Assembly: GCF_000330505.1 (NCBI RefSeq)
Contig: NW_004443732.1
Coordinates: forward strand, 1-40,930
Length of the DNA: 40,930 nt
Source of the DNA: Entamoeba invadens IP1
Lineage: Eukaryota; Evosea; Mastigamoebida; Endamoebidae
Direction: 5' to 3'
Shown here: positions 1-10,716 of the stretch, piece by piece
Position numbering within the stretch: position 1 is the first letter of the stretch
How the letters are laid out: every line of letters begins with the position of its first letter
Notes under the pieces: model-generated
What the model saw: the letters and a program-made list of their open reading frames with translations, nothing else
Databases searched by the model: none
What the model was told of the DNA's origin: nothing
Program-made: the position numbers and the translations under genes

Positions 1-1
1 T

Positions 2-604
2 GGTTTAAATATTGTTGTACTGACAAATTGTGAACTATTCACATCAAATTGTGCAATCGTCATCCCATCATTATTGTCTGGTAATTCAAAGTGGTATAAT
101 GTGATCAAAATACATGTAATATCATACTTCGGTAATTTCATTGGAGCAGTATTTGTAGCAGTTTATTTTGGTAAATTTCTTGGGACTTTTGAAAGTGAAA
201 TATACACCAAATCTCTTTTTAAACTTGGAATAAATAAAACAACTCACCATTGGGGAAAAGCAGTGCTAAGTGGCATTGGATGTAATTGGGTGGTCAGTAC
301 TGGCGTTTTTATGAGTAACTGCTCAAGAGATATATTTGGAAAAGTAGCTGTGGTTACAATTTGTGTGATGACTTTTGTCACACTCGGATTTGAACATTGT
401 GTTGCTAACATGTTTTTCTTACCAACTGCTCAGATGTATGGTGCTGATATTACTCTTGGTCAAATTTTATGGAAAAATATAATTCCAGTCTCTTTGGGAA
501 ATTTTATTGGAGGAACATTCTTTGTTGGAGTACCTTTTTGGTTTGCACATGTGTCTAACGTGTACAATTTTCCAATCATTGACAAGTCGATTGTGTTAAA
601 ATGA
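2..604 (+). CDS. Formate/nitrite transporter (FNT) family channel, 5' end cut by window edge
   Basis: The frame is open from base 2 with no start codon in the window, so this is the C-terminal ~200 residues of a multi-pass membrane protein. The first visible residues include TNCELFTSN, which matches the FNT signature around G-A-E-L-F-T-G-N. Further on are a GKAVLSGIGCNW stretch, GFEHCVANMFFLPTA (the family's GFEH-x-x-A-N-M motif) and SLGNFIGGTFFVGVPFWF (the GN-x-x-GG motif). FNT proteins are pentameric channels for formate, nitrite, lactate or similar small anions. In anaerobic protists export of acidic end-products is a reasonable role, but the substrate cannot be read from sequence. The family motifs are intact and no break is seen. 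The stop TGA is followed by AT-rich 3' sequence, and the next gene is convergent. Confidence 0.9.
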   Translation, partial: GLNIVVLTNCELFTSNCAIVIPSLLSGNSKWYNVIKIHVISYFGNFIGAVFVAVYFGKFLGTFESEIYTKSLFKLGINKTTHHWGKAVLSGIGCNWVVSTGVFMSNCSRDIFGKVAVVTICVMTFVTLGFEHCVANMFFLPTAQMYGADITLGQILWKNIIPVSLGNFIGGTFFVGVPFWFAHVSNVYNFPIIDKSIVLK

Positions 605-1087
605 TAATTTTAAATATATTTATTTGAGCATTATTTTATACGTCTTTGTTTTTTAACAACCAACACAGACTAATAAAATTTTTTTTACTGAAATATTAAA
701 TGCAATAGATTAATTGCTTTGTTTAAATTTGTTGTAAATTATAAAAGGATTAAGAAGAATGTAACATTTTTAATATATATTTTGTTTTTTAAATACAACT
801 TATTTATTCACATTTTTATAACCGTTTAACTGAGATAAAATTTTACAGTCAAATAAAAAGTGGAAGCTTGATAAACTCTGAAGCAAATAAAAATCTACTT
901 TGTACGGCTATTGTTTAAAGTATCCAATATTTTGTGTTGTCAATACAACATTTTGTTGCATTGACAAATTTTATTTTTTCTCTATGTTTATATGGGAAAC
1001 AAAAAATTTTAACATTTAAAAAAGGTATTTAGTTTAATCAAAAAATAAATAACACAACAAATAACATTTTATAACAAAAAGGTGAAA
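605..1087. other. AT-rich spacer between convergent genes
   Basis: There is no convincing coding region. It holds the 3' flanks of the FNT gene on the plus strand and of the 1088-2620 gene on the minus strand, with several T-rich runs that could serve polyadenylation. No repeat or TIR was recognised. Confidence 0.5.
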
Positions 1088-2620
1088 TTACAATAATAAA
1101 GCCAAGAGAATAAGGGATAACAACAACGATGAACCATAACTATTGTTTCGAAGATTAATAACCTTTTCATTGACACACTTTCCTGATGTGGAACATTTAA
1201 AGACATCAAAACAAGTACCACATGTTGGTCGACATTGTTTAGTGAAAGGATTAGGTCCGTCTTCGACCGTGTCATTGTCCAAAGTCAAGCACTCTGTATG
1301 TTCGCAATCGAAGGAAGTACTATTACAGTCTGGTTGATTATCATAAAAGTCCGATCTAGTGAGATAAGAAGTTCCAATAGTAAGTTGGCTTCCAACTCGT
1401 GTTTTGAACACAAAAGAAATTGTATTAGAAAACACTTTGAGTGTTTTATCAAATATGGCTTTAATTTTTACCTTATTTATAGTTTGGTTAATAGTTAATT
1501 TGGTGATTAAGTGTTCCTCTGTGTAATATGTGTTTTCTTCGTCGACTTTTGTATAGTCGGTACTCAACTCCAAATCGGCTCTAATCAACTCAAACCCCTC
1601 CAAATCACTGAGAGTGAATTTAAAAAGGAATTCACTGAAGTCGTTGTTCATCAAAATTTCAGTTGGGTAGAAAAACGATATTTTTGTTTGTTGATCTTTA
1701 ATGTTCAACACAATATTTTTAAGTGCAGAGTCGTACATTGTTCCAGTGCCATCCATATTAATATGTTTGATATACCATTTGAAGAACATGAGTTCTTCAA
1801 ATGCACTGCCTTCTTCAAAGACTTGAATTTCTGTAAAGAACTTGCACTTTAAAATCTTGTTTTGCTCAAATCTAACACCCGACGCGTATCGATCTCCAGT
1901 GGCCAAATTGATGTTATCAATATTAATATTTTCACTGTCTAAAGCTATTAAAGAGACATAAATATTCTCATTGTATAAAGGAAGAGTGAATGTGTCGTCG
2001 AGATTTTTATCGAAATATAACAACTCTTTAGTTGAAACACGACCTAATGCTATTTTTGATTGCACTTTATTGGCATTCACTATCTGCAAATTGACTTCAG
2101 TTTCTGTTCTATTCAGAACGAACAAAACTGGTGTAGCAGACAACCCAATATCACTGAATGAAACAGTCACTTGTGTCATATCTTCTGCTTGATTTACAAA
2201 ACCGGCGGTTAAAGTTTTGAAAAGGTGTGGTTGCACTGCAATCAGTCTTTCCTCTTTATCGCCAGTTAAAGTTGGTCTGATATAATTTCTATATCCAGCT
2301 ATCATGCAATTCATCTGAGTTTGTGATGAGCCGACGATTTGAAGCCATTGCCCACATCTATTGATGGTTCTTGATGAGGTGTGGAGAAACATCATTTTTT
2401 CGTGGACATAACATGCCATGTTCAAATTCATAGCAAAAATTTCTTTCTTGGGGTCTGGTATTCGATCATAACAATCATACGACTTGTTTAAGTACTTTGA
2501 ATTGGTATCCATACTAATAGCACCAAAGTCGATCATACAGACTCTGTGATTTTGGTCTTGTGATGTGACAACAATAAAGAAGAGTGAAAACAAGAGGAAT
2601 TGTAAAACAGTAAACGCCAT
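1088..2620 (-). CDS. Secreted, probably GPI-anchored hypothetical surface protein (510 aa)
   Basis: The protein opens with a clear signal peptide (MAFTVLQFLLFSLFFIVVTS) and ends in a hydrophobic tail (SSLLLSLILLALLL) after a polar NNSYG stretch. That is the layout of a GPI-anchored surface protein. The body (residues ~25-430) is rich in beta-type sequence with several N-x-S/T sites and no domain I can name. Residues ~435-485 hold a cysteine-rich segment with spacings such as C-x4-C-x3-C and C-x3-C-x2-C before the tail. The ATG is the first in frame and sits just downstream of a TATA-like element, which supports the start. The ORF is unbroken. Function is unknown. Host- or wall-facing surface display is inference from the signals at both ends. 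Confidence 0.8.
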   Translation of the reverse strand: MAFTVLQFLLFSLFFIVVTSQDQNHRVCMIDFGAISMDTNSKYLNKSYDCYDRIPDPKKEIFAMNLNMACYVHEKMMFLHTSSRTINRCGQWLQIVGSSQTQMNCMIAGYRNYIRPTLTGDKEERLIAVQPHLFKTLTAGFVNQAEDMTQVTVSFSDIGLSATPVLFVLNRTETEVNLQIVNANKVQSKIALGRVSTKELLYFDKNLDDTFTLPLYNENIYVSLIALDSENINIDNINLATGDRYASGVRFEQNKILKCKFFTEIQVFEEGSAFEELMFFKWYIKHINMDGTGTMYDSALKNIVLNIKDQQTKISFFYPTEILMNNDFSEFLFKFTLSDLEGFELIRADLELSTDYTKVDEENTYYTEEHLITKLTINQTINKVKIKAIFDKTLKVFSNTISFVFKTRVGSQLTIGTSYLTRSDFYDNQPDCNSTSFDCEHTECLTLDNDTVEDGPNPFTKQCRPTCGTCFDVFKCSTSGKCVNEKVINLRNNSYGSSLLLSLILLALLL

Positions 2621-2628
2621 TTCTTTTG

Positions 2629-2671
2629 ATATTTTGAATGATTTGAGTGTTTTATTTACAGTTTAAATATC
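2629..2671 (-). promoter_or_regulatory. Putative core promoter of the 1088-2620 gene
   Basis: On the minus strand a GATATTTAAACTG stretch lies about 40 bases before the ATG. It is close to the Entamoeba TATA-like consensus GTATTTAAA(G/C). A CATTCAAAA stretch, resembling the initiator region, lies between it and the start codon. This is motif resemblance only. Confidence 0.35.
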
Positions 2672-3605
2672 TCTGTATGAACAGTGTTATTACAAACTGA
2701 AATGAATGGCTAAACACACGTTTTTTTAATTAAAATTATCTGAGAGTTAACTAATTTATTTATAAATAAAAATAACAATAATAGTTTAACGGGAGTTGTA
2801 CTGGACTCCTTTTTTTAACTCAATATGGAAAAAACAGAAGCTTTTTACTTGAGATTCTTTTTAATAATGGATGACAATAAAGCTTTTAATAGCCTGAATA
2901 TGATAAAACCCAAATTTCAAACGATTTACAGTTGAAAGTGATGTCATTGTAAAATTATCTTTATGTTGATTGCTTTTGCAAATAAGCAGTCTTTATCACG
3001 ACTATTTAATGGCAAAAACGTTTTATACTTCTGAGTGGAAATGAGAATGATAAACTTAAATTTAAAATCTTTTGGTGAATCATCTTACTTGCATATAATT
3101 TGAATGTTTTTAATTACATGTCTTGTTCTTCAAACTTGAAATTAAACAATTTTACTCATTTTTGTCACAATAATTCGGGACAATTACTTGATTGTTTTAG
3201 AAGTGTTTGATTTCAGTAAGGGGTGTATTGTCGTTACATTCAGCACAAAAATGATTGAACGAATGAAAATTTCATAATAGCAGTTTATATTTGATGTTGA
3301 ATAAAAGATTTGCAAATTGATTTACAGTTAAGACAAATATTAATAAAAACGCCTTAATTAAAAATAAAACCATAAAAAATAATTTTTGTGTTATATTTTT
3401 TTAATGGGTTTAAAAAAAGATCACCAAATATTCTTTTTGAAGAAAATTATTGAAAAATGTAGAAACAATGAATTATGGTTATTATCATAATAATAGATAC
3501 ATTGCAACTTTTTCAAATTGCATATGAGAGCAGTTTTCTAAGTTAGGATTATTGAGTGTGAATCACCATTTTTCTTTGTAGAATCAGAAAATGACATAGA
3601 CCAAA

Positions 3606-3850
3606 TTAGGAGTCGGTGTTTTCGATAATATATTTTAAAAGAAATTAAAAAATGATAGAGTTGGTTTTTTTCATTTTGTTTTGCAAAAAAATACACAACA
3701 AAATCTTTAAATAACGGGAATTAAATAAAAATTCGTAAAAACGGTAAAAAACAGAAACAACGATTTTCTGGCGTTGCATTAAATTTCCCGATTAATTAAA
3801 GTTATTATCATCTAACAATGGGACAAGTTTGAGAAAGGACAACGTTCGAA
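3606..3850 (-). repeat. Degenerate dispersed repeat related to the MITE at 20594-20802
   Basis: This stretch matches the reverse complement of 20610-20800 over a series of blocks in the same order. These include a TTGGTTTTTT block, ACGGGAAT, AAAACGGTAAAAAAC, GAAAC-ACGATTTT and, near the end, GGGACAA/ACAACGTTC. Because the other copy has recognisable inverted ends, this one is best read as an older copy of the same non-autonomous element with eroded ends. Confidence 0.5.
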
Positions 3851-5035
3851 TAATTATTCAATAACAAAAGAAAAAATATAAATAATAAAATGTAATGTCA
3901 TATTTTTAATTAAAAAAATACATGTGTTTACTTAATTTATTTATGTTTTAATTTGTATTGTTGAAATAAACATTGTCGTGAAACCAAAGTGTATAAATAT
4001 ATAAATCCGAAAGTTGTTTGTTCGTTTATACAGTGACTGACATTGTTGTGAAAAGGAATAATTAATTTAAATATGTAATCAAAACGTAATTACAAGTTTT
4101 ATTATTTGAATTAAATAAGTTAAGTTGTTGCATATCGAATAATATGTGGTAATAGGTTGATTAACAATAATATCAACTCAATTTTATCAACAATACACAT
4201 AACATCAATAAATTATAAAAAAGAATCTAATAATTCATTTATTATTTAAATTTATGTAATAATAATTATATATTTGTTAATAAATGTTTGATAATTATAT
4301 TGAAATAATAATTAAATTTTAAATTGCATTTTCATAAAACAAATAATTTTAAATGTTAATAAGTATTGACCAAATTAAAGTTTTTATATCCGTTATTTGT
4401 TTTGAGCTTGTTTGATACTGGAATAACAAATGTATGATAATTTTATGTCGTATGAGTATTTTATGGTGGTTTTTAAGTTCATTTTAAAATAATCTGTACA
4501 CTTTAATATCGGGTACAAATAAGAAGTTGGTTGTCAATTAAAATTAACATGAAATTATTATAATAATAAGTCTGTTTTTAACGTTATTTAATTTTCAAAT
4601 GACAGCTATGTATTATGTAAACATCGAGCATTAGTAATGTTTGAAATGAACAATTAAATAAATTTTAATGATGAAAACTTTAAATAATATATTTTTGAGA
4701 TCCAAAATGCAACAGATGGCATTTAAAATTGATTGTACTGTATAAAAATTTCGAAAGTGAAGATTATTTAAACATTTAACACAAATGATTTGGTTAAAAG
4801 TAAAAAACCAAATAAAAAGACCTAATTGTTTCAAAATTAAAACAATTTGTTTCAAAAATAAAAAATTGGCACAGATTTGTCTGTGTCTTATTTATTCTAA
4901 ACCGTTTTATATTATACAAACCCAAATAAAGTTAATGGAAATTATTTGTACAGAATTTTGATTAATGATATTAAAAAATATCGGGATTCTGTTCAATAAA
5001 TGAAAAAATGATATTCGAATTTTATCTTTATTCCC

Positions 5036-5068
5036 TGGCAGGGTGTGCCAAACCAGGATGGAATTGGC
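5036..5068 (+). other. GC-rich pair of overlapping small hairpins
   Basis: TGGCA-GGGTG-TGCCA (5036-5050) forms a 5 bp stem. GCCAA ... TTGGC (5047-5068) forms a second, overlapping stem with a 12-base loop. A TATATAAATAG sequence follows immediately. In a region close to 80% A/T this local GC patch stands out. It may be a small structured RNA or simply an island inside a relic element. No known ncRNA family was recognised. Confidence 0.25.
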
Positions 5069-5240
5069 CTATATAAATAGAGCAGTTTTTGGCAAAGAAA
5101 AATAAAAAATAAGCATGATAATATAAAAATTTGTGTTTTTCAGCATTTTCGAATAACAATTACCAATAATTATTTTGTTTTTTCTTTTTTTCATTCAATT
5201 CTTAAATTTTTTATTTAATTTTTAATTCTTATTTAAAATA

Positions 5241-6245
5241 AACTGTTTTTCAAAAGTCGGTACTGTCATATTTTTAGAACTTCCTAAAGTCCCGTTTTTA
5301 TTTTTGTTTTTTCCTAAAAAATAAAAAACAAAAAATCGAAAGTATTGACTTTATTTTGAAAAAAATACCAATACAGTTCAATTATTTTCGTACAAATTCG
5401 GGAAAATGTTGGAATATTAGCCAGCCTTTTCCAAAAAACCCGATCCCGTTATTTGATTTGACCATAACTCGAAACTTCGCAACATATACACAGCATTGTT
5501 GGCCTAAAAGCACAACAATTAACGTTTAAGTGAATTGGGATGGTGTTGTTTGTGTCGAGTTTTAACTGTATATTACTTTCGTTAAAAAAATATTTTCAAT
5601 TAAAAACAAACTGTGGTTATCTTCTCTGAATAAAAAATAATGAAATAAAGAGTTCCAAAAACACCAAAAAATAATTACAGCAAATGTTTGATAATTTTGA
5701 CAGGCATAAGTCAAATTGTCAAAGGGCAACACCAGAAAAATAATACAAAATAACAATATTGTTTTGTTATTGGATATTTTAAAAAAGATGTTCTCACTGA
5801 AATGCTCAAAAATAATGTCTACTTCATAAAACCCAACAAAGATAAGTTATCAAATCATTTTGTTATTTTTATTGTTTTTGTAACAACACAACTAAGCATA
5901 CTAATCTCCGAACTAAGCTTCTGTTTTGTGAATATTTCATTAATTATTAAAATGTTGATAATGAAAAAATTTGACATTAAGTTTATTTGCTTTTGTACTA
6001 AAATGCACTTTTGGGATAATTCGTGTGTTTTTATGAAACAAAAATCCCGTTGTTTCAAATTTTATATGGAATTTTTTAATGCTTAAAAATTCTTCAAGTA
6101 AAAAAATATTTTTTGAAGACTGTTTTTCTCTTTTTTACTTGGAAAAAATAATCAATATTTATTACAAAAAACGATTCCCAAAAATAATAAACAAAATAAA
6201 TGCAAAAAATCGGGACACCCCAGTACCGACTTTTGAAAAACAGTT
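5241..6245. mobile_element. 1,005 bp TIR element with TA target-site duplication (Tc1/mariner-like, probably non-autonomous)
   Basis: The first and last 25 bases are perfect inverted repeats. The left end begins AACTGTTTTTCAAAAGTCGG and the right end (6221-6245) is its exact reverse complement through ...GTACTG. Each end is flanked by a TA dinucleotide (5239-5240 and 6246-6247), the duplication typical of the Tc1/mariner superfamily. No transposase longer than ~95 residues is present, and the short frames inside (for example 5802-6086 plus) are not recognisable. A region around 5405-5560, read on the minus strand, is locally amino-acid-like and could be a transposase remnant. A related single end occurs at 10717. 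Confidence 0.8.
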
Positions 6246-7911
6246 TAATATAAAATTATAGTTATTAAAATATTTGTTTTAATTCATAATAACTAAATGC
6301 CAATAATCGGATAATTTAATTAATATAATGTGAATATTGTTATCTTATAGTTGCAAATCACGCTTTTTACGTCTTTATACATCTCCTTATTTATTTTATG
6401 TTCTCGAACTTTATTCCGTCTATAATCAATTGTCGAGTTTTTATTAACTAAATAAAACATTTAACACGATTCAATTGTTTTTTATTATATTCCAAAAAAT
6501 GCGAAGGTTAATTATTTTTATATAAAAAAATACTTTTTATTACCTGTTTAGCTGTGGATCCGATTCCAAACATGTCAAATTTTTTGAGTTATAATATATT
6601 TTTTATTAATTATGTTTTGTATTAGTTTATATTTTTCAATGTCTGTTATTAGTATAAAGAATTCAACTGTATAACACCCAACTGTCTGGTTAAATAAATA
6701 ACTTAGGGGCCACATAAATTAGAGTGGTCATCTTGTCATAGCCATTATATTATACCTCGGAATCGATTGACTAAATTTTAAACGTGTAACACTCAATTAT
6801 CTTGTTGGATAAAATAAATTATAGTGGTCATCAATATGAATTATTTCGTCATCACCATTCTATGTCACATACTTGACTATCCAACAAGTATTCATTAATA
6901 AAATTTATTTTCGTTATAATTTACTCTAAAACAATAAATTTTTATATTATTTTCAGTTTCTCATTGTTTCCCACCGAGCAAAAAATTGTAAATCTGAAAG
7001 AAAAAAAAGAAATTATGATTTTTGTCTTTTTGGTTTGCCACGTCACAAAAATGCCACGCAGTGCACAAATTGTTACGGTTTGGATTACCCTGTTCCCTGG
7101 TTTTTAAAATATTATTTATGTCTAAATCGATAAAAAACAAAGTTGGAGACTGAAACAACCTTTCTCAAAATACTCTCTATGTTATTTTTGCTTGTAATAT
7201 AATAACATATTATTGATATATTATTTATTGAAAAAAATAATTAAATGCATCAATATATTGAACTATTATTACACTTTTATTCAATAAAATGTCCAAATGT
7301 TTGTCTGCGTTGTATGAATTTTAATATATATACACTCAAACGTTTAAAATGATTAGTTATTGTATTTTTTTGATAATTAATTTACATTTCAATTAATTAA
7401 TCAAAACACTTAAATCCCAATTAATTGATGAAACGTATTTTCTAAAAACTACAAATATTATTTTAAAAATCTTAAAAATTTATAACCCGAAATATTCAAA
7501 AAATCTGCTTTGAGACAATCAGTTTTTTATCGCAAGCAAACATTTCAAATGTTATTGTGATTTGGTTGACAATTGATGTGTAAAAGAATAAAATAGAAAT
7601 TTAAAAATTTAAAAATTTGTGTTGTTACGAAACTTGACAATTTGAATAAAATGAAATGGATGAATAAAATTATCATATAATAAAAAGATTTTATTTTTCG
7701 TATAATTTTTATTACTTTATATTTATTATTAAAGTTGAACCAGTGAAATTAATTCAATTCGTTTAAAAAACGTTCGAACAGAGTTTGAGTGGGAAACCCA
7801 CTTCAATTTTCTTTGTTAAGAAATTATTAATGTTGCATTCAATGAACCCATTTGAAAGAAAATTAATACTTTATAAAAACACTGACAGATCTCTGTTTAT
7901 CATTCAGTATA
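6246..7911. other. AT-rich intergenic region upstream of the LRR/Cys-rich gene
   Basis: It contains a diverged direct repeat (6668-6865, listed separately). A 65-codon minus-strand frame at 6961-7158 has Cys/His residues but no family I recognise. The last 150 bases hold the 5' flank of the next gene, including TTTATAAAAAC at about 7870, some 40 bases before its ATG. No RNA gene was recognised. Confidence 0.4.
6668..6865. repeat. Diverged direct repeat, two units ~115 bp apart
   Basis: Two blocks share the order GT(A/G)TAACAC(C/T)CAA, then a TCTGGTTAAATAA / CTTGTTGGATAAAATAA block, TTA-AGTGGTCATC and GTCAT(A/C)(G/A)CCATT. The first starts at about 6668 and the second at about 6785. They look like a tandem duplication that has drifted. 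No coding potential was seen. Confidence 0.4.
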
Positions 7912-9864
7912 ATGTTCGCAATAGTATTCCTCTATCTCACACTTTCATCTTTAGGAACAGATCCTTGCTATTCCAAAGATACAGACAAGAAATGCATCAA
8001 AGATAGTACAACAACGACAAAATGTTCAGGTACAGTCACTATATCCGCTGCTGATGCAATGCCACTTTGCGTGGATGCTTTTAAGGACAACACTGGTATC
8101 ACCAGTTTTGTTTATGAAGGAACTGATAAATTGGAAATTGGGGCAAATGCATTCAAAGGAGCAACCAAATTGTCAGCATTCACTGCGAAAGCTGGAATCA
8201 AAACAATTGGAGCCAGTGCATTTGAAGGAGCAGCTGTTTTGACAAAAATTGATGTAAGTGGAGCAACTGAAATACCAGCAAACGCCTTTAAGGATTGTGT
8301 ATTATTGGATACTCTCACTGGTACTGAGGCTATTACTACTGTCCAGGCAGCCGCCTTTTCTGGTTGTGTTAAACTCACTTCAGTTAACTTCTATGCTCCT
8401 TTGGTCACTCTTCTCGACCAAATGACAGCCCAAACAAATTTTTTCTTCCATGGAAAAGTCCAACCAACAACTCTTCCAACCACAACATCTCCAATTAATG
8501 CAAATTTGAAAGTCTATGTTCAAGATTCTTACTTGGCTACTACTTTTGGAACTCTTGCTGTATTAAAAGCTCATTGCAGTACTCTTCAATGTGTTGATGT
8601 TACTCCAGCAACACCAGAAGTCCCTCCATCTAGTGGAAAGATGGCTGAAAGTCCCAAATGTAAGGATTGTGATGTTAAATTAATGAGTGTTGATGGTAAT
8701 AACTATTATTGTGAAATTGATATGACTGAGTGTATTTCAACTCATGAAAACTGCAGAATTTGCCTTGATGGTAAATGCACCAAATGTGGAACAACTGCAC
8801 AGTATTTGGAAAATGACAAATGTGTAACTGACTGCGCAGAAGGTAATTATAAAGACACGATCAACTCCGTTTGTGAAAAATGTGACACTGGTTGTAAAAC
8901 ATGTACTGAAAAGGGAAAATGCACAAGCTGCCCAGAAGGTCACTTGTTGCTTGATGATACTAAAAAATGTACCACTGATGCCAATTGCCCGGCTGGATAT
9001 TATAAAGATAACACAAATTGCATGAAATGTTCTATAACGGATTGTGGTGAATGTACTTCAAAGACAGAATGCACAAAATGCACAAAAGGAAATTTGATTA
9101 AAGACAAAACTAAATGTGAAGCCAATTGCCCAGATAAATTCTACCCTGTTAACAATGTTTGCACTGATTGTGATACTACTTGCAAAAAATGTACCGAAGC
9201 TGGAAAGTGCACAGAATGCCCAGATAACACATTTTTGATTGAAGACACCAAAAAGTGTACCACCAACTCCGAATGCCCAGCTGGATACACAAAGGATACT
9301 GCAAACAAAAAGTGCTTCAAATGTGATGTTTCGTGTAAAACGTGCAAGGATTCAAATACATGTGAAACATGTGCTGACACTTATTTGTTTGTTGAAGACA
9401 CAAAGAAGTGTGTGAAGGATAAATGTCCAGAAAACTACTTCACCATGGATAAGACATGCAAAGCCTGTATGTCTGGTTGCAAAACTTGCACCAAAGTAGA
9501 CGACTGCTCTGCTTGTATAACTGGAAAACTGTTTGAGGAAGGAACAATGAAATGTGTCGACAATTGTGAACTTGGATTTTTCAAGAAGAATGACACCAAT
9601 TGTGACAAATGCTCGGAAAAATGCGAGAAGTGCTCTGTCCTTGAAATTTGCGACAAGTGTGTTGATGGTTCTTTAATGAGTGATAAAAAGTGTGTTAACA
9701 TGTGCCCAGAAGGTACGTTTGAAAAAACTGGAGTCTGTGAGAAATGCAAAGACAAAAGTGAGTACAAGACTCCATGCACAGATAAAGAGTGTGAAATGTG
9801 CACTGCTTCGGGTGCTTTTGCGACATTAATTATGTTTGCAGTTGCACTCTTTGTGATGTTCTAA
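7912..9864 (+). CDS. LRR_5 (BspA-like) plus cysteine-rich repeat surface protein (650 aa)
   Basis: There is a signal peptide at the start (MFAIVFLYLTLSSLGTD). Residues ~45-180 form BspA-type LRR_5 repeats: short units with A-F-K/E-G-A, L-T-x-I and the SAFEGA/NAFKG turn. A Pro/Thr-rich linker (~225-245) leads into residues ~250-630, which are made of CXXC-rich repeats of the type C-x2-C-x2-C-K-T-C / C-T-x-C-P-x-G as in Giardia VSP-like and furin-like domains. The protein ends in a hydrophobic tail (GAFATLIMFAVALFVMF), a GPI or membrane anchor. The architecture indicates an exported adhesion or recognition protein. This ATG gives the signal peptide and follows a TATA-like TTTATAAA. The gene is intact and uses GC-richer codons than its flanks. 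The combination of LRR_5 and CXXC repeats is clear, but the ligand is unknown. Confidence 0.85.
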   Translation: MFAIVFLYLTLSSLGTDPCYSKDTDKKCIKDSTTTTKCSGTVTISAADAMPLCVDAFKDNTGITSFVYEGTDKLEIGANAFKGATKLSAFTAKAGIKTIGASAFEGAAVLTKIDVSGATEIPANAFKDCVLLDTLTGTEAITTVQAAAFSGCVKLTSVNFYAPLVTLLDQMTAQTNFFFHGKVQPTTLPTTTSPINANLKVYVQDSYLATTFGTLAVLKAHCSTLQCVDVTPATPEVPPSSGKMAESPKCKDCDVKLMSVDGNNYYCEIDMTECISTHENCRICLDGKCTKCGTTAQYLENDKCVTDCAEGNYKDTINSVCEKCDTGCKTCTEKGKCTSCPEGHLLLDDTKKCTTDANCPAGYYKDNTNCMKCSITDCGECTSKTECTKCTKGNLIKDKTKCEANCPDKFYPVNNVCTDCDTTCKKCTEAGKCTECPDNTFLIEDTKKCTTNSECPAGYTKDTANKKCFKCDVSCKTCKDSNTCETCADTYLFVEDTKKCVKDKCPENYFTMDKTCKACMSGCKTCTKVDDCSACITGKLFEEGTMKCVDNCELGFFKKNDTNCDKCSEKCEKCSVLEICDKCVDGSLMSDKKCVNMCPEGTFEKTGVCEKCKDKSEYKTPCTDKECEMCTASGAFATLIMFAVALFVMF

Positions 9865-10157
9865 ACAACACCTCATCTTTTATTTTGTTTTTTTGAATAA
9901 TTATTAAAGAACATTCAAAACATCTTTATACTTTAGTTCTACATAATATATTTAAATTTAATGGAAAATAAAACAACTAATGTTTCCAATTTATATATTT
10001 TTGAGTTAGTTTAAAAAACACTTAAACTATTTAAAGAAAAAAACAGAAAGGGGTAATTATATTTCCATGTCCAATTTATTTCAATATTATTAATTAATAT
10101 ACACATTTAAATGAATCAAAAAACAGTAAATCACTTATCAGAAAACTCAAAACCCAA

Positions 10158-10715
10158 ATGGAAATAAATGAAATTGGATGCACATTGTTAGTTGTCGGAG
10201 GTGATCGTGTGGGAAAGTCAAATTAAATTACAAATATGTTATGGTCAATTTGTACCAGATTACGAACCAAATATTAAGGAAGATATTTATGTAACAAATA
10301 TCACATTAAATAAAAACAAGGTCAATTTTGCGTTTATCGACTTGCCACACAACCGAGAATATGTCGATAAAGAAACTTACAAATATTATATTGAACGTGA
10401 ATATAAATATGCTGAGGCGTTTGTTTTGTGTTATTCTATTACATCTTTTGCTTATTTTGAAGAAGTTAAGGCAATCAAAGATCTAGTTTGGAAAAGTTAA
10501 GAACCATATTTTTCATATACACTACCTGCTGTCTTATGTGGAACAAAATGCGACCTTGAAAACGAACGAGAAGTGACAAAAGAAAAAGGTGAGGAACTTA
10601 CAAATGAGTGGGGTATGCCATTTTTGAATGTTCTTTAAAACTTGACATTAATATCAGAGAAATTTTTCAAAGTCTTGTTCAAATTGTTGTTTCAGCAAGA
10701 ACATATTATTATAAT
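10158..10715 (+). pseudogene. Ras-family small GTPase pseudogene
   Basis: It starts MEINEIGCTLLVVGGDRVGKSN, a good P-loop (GGDRVGKS), then hits a stop two codons later. The family sequence resumes one base out of frame with LQICYGQFVPDYEPNIKED, the Ras switch I region. IDLPHNREY replaces the usual DTAGQEEY, and FVLCYSITSFAYFEEV fits the next strand and helix. There is an in-frame TAA at 10498, after which the same frame continues with GTKCDL (the G4 motif). A second frameshift near 10630 brings KLDINIREIFQSLVQIV (C-terminal helix). That makes two frameshifts, one stop and a degenerate G3. No GTTTGT intron sites explain the breaks, so this is a dead gene. Its end runs into a transposon terminus at 10717. 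Confidence 0.8.
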
Positions 10716-10716
10716 A

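Larger units (their letters stand above)
2621..5240. other. Gene-poor AT-rich region with decayed fragments
   Basis: No intact gene was found. Near 2825-2935 (plus) an ATG opens a 36-residue frame beginning MEKTEAFYLRFFLIMDDNKA. It is followed in a shifted frame by more amino-acid-like text, as expected of a long-dead gene of the F-box-like family. This is weak. A dispersed repeat copy lies at ~3606-3850 and a GC-rich double hairpin at 5036-5068 (both listed separately). The rest is low-complexity A/T sequence. Confidence 0.4.

Noticed and set aside
4631..4855. 74-codon hydrophobic minus ORF in the gene-poor region
   Set aside because: Composition is what A/T-rich random sequence gives (Ile/Leu/Phe/Asn); no start context or family.
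5562..6261. Four ORFs of 60-94 codons between 5562 and 6261
   Set aside because: They lie inside the 1,005 bp TIR element, overlap one another on both strands and are not recognisable.
7785..8006. 73-codon plus ORF overlapping the start of the LRR/Cys-rich gene
   Set aside because: It overlaps the signal-peptide region of a clearly real gene in another frame and resembles nothing.
8112..9803. Several minus-strand ORFs of 68-122 codons across the LRR/Cys-rich gene
   Set aside because: They are antisense shadows of the plus-strand gene 7912-9864, rich in His/Ser/Phe from the reverse of Cys/Lys codons, with no family features.
10215..10240. Intron as the explanation for the Ras-like frame break
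   Set aside because: No donor site is present, and a further in-frame stop and a second frameshift occur downstream.
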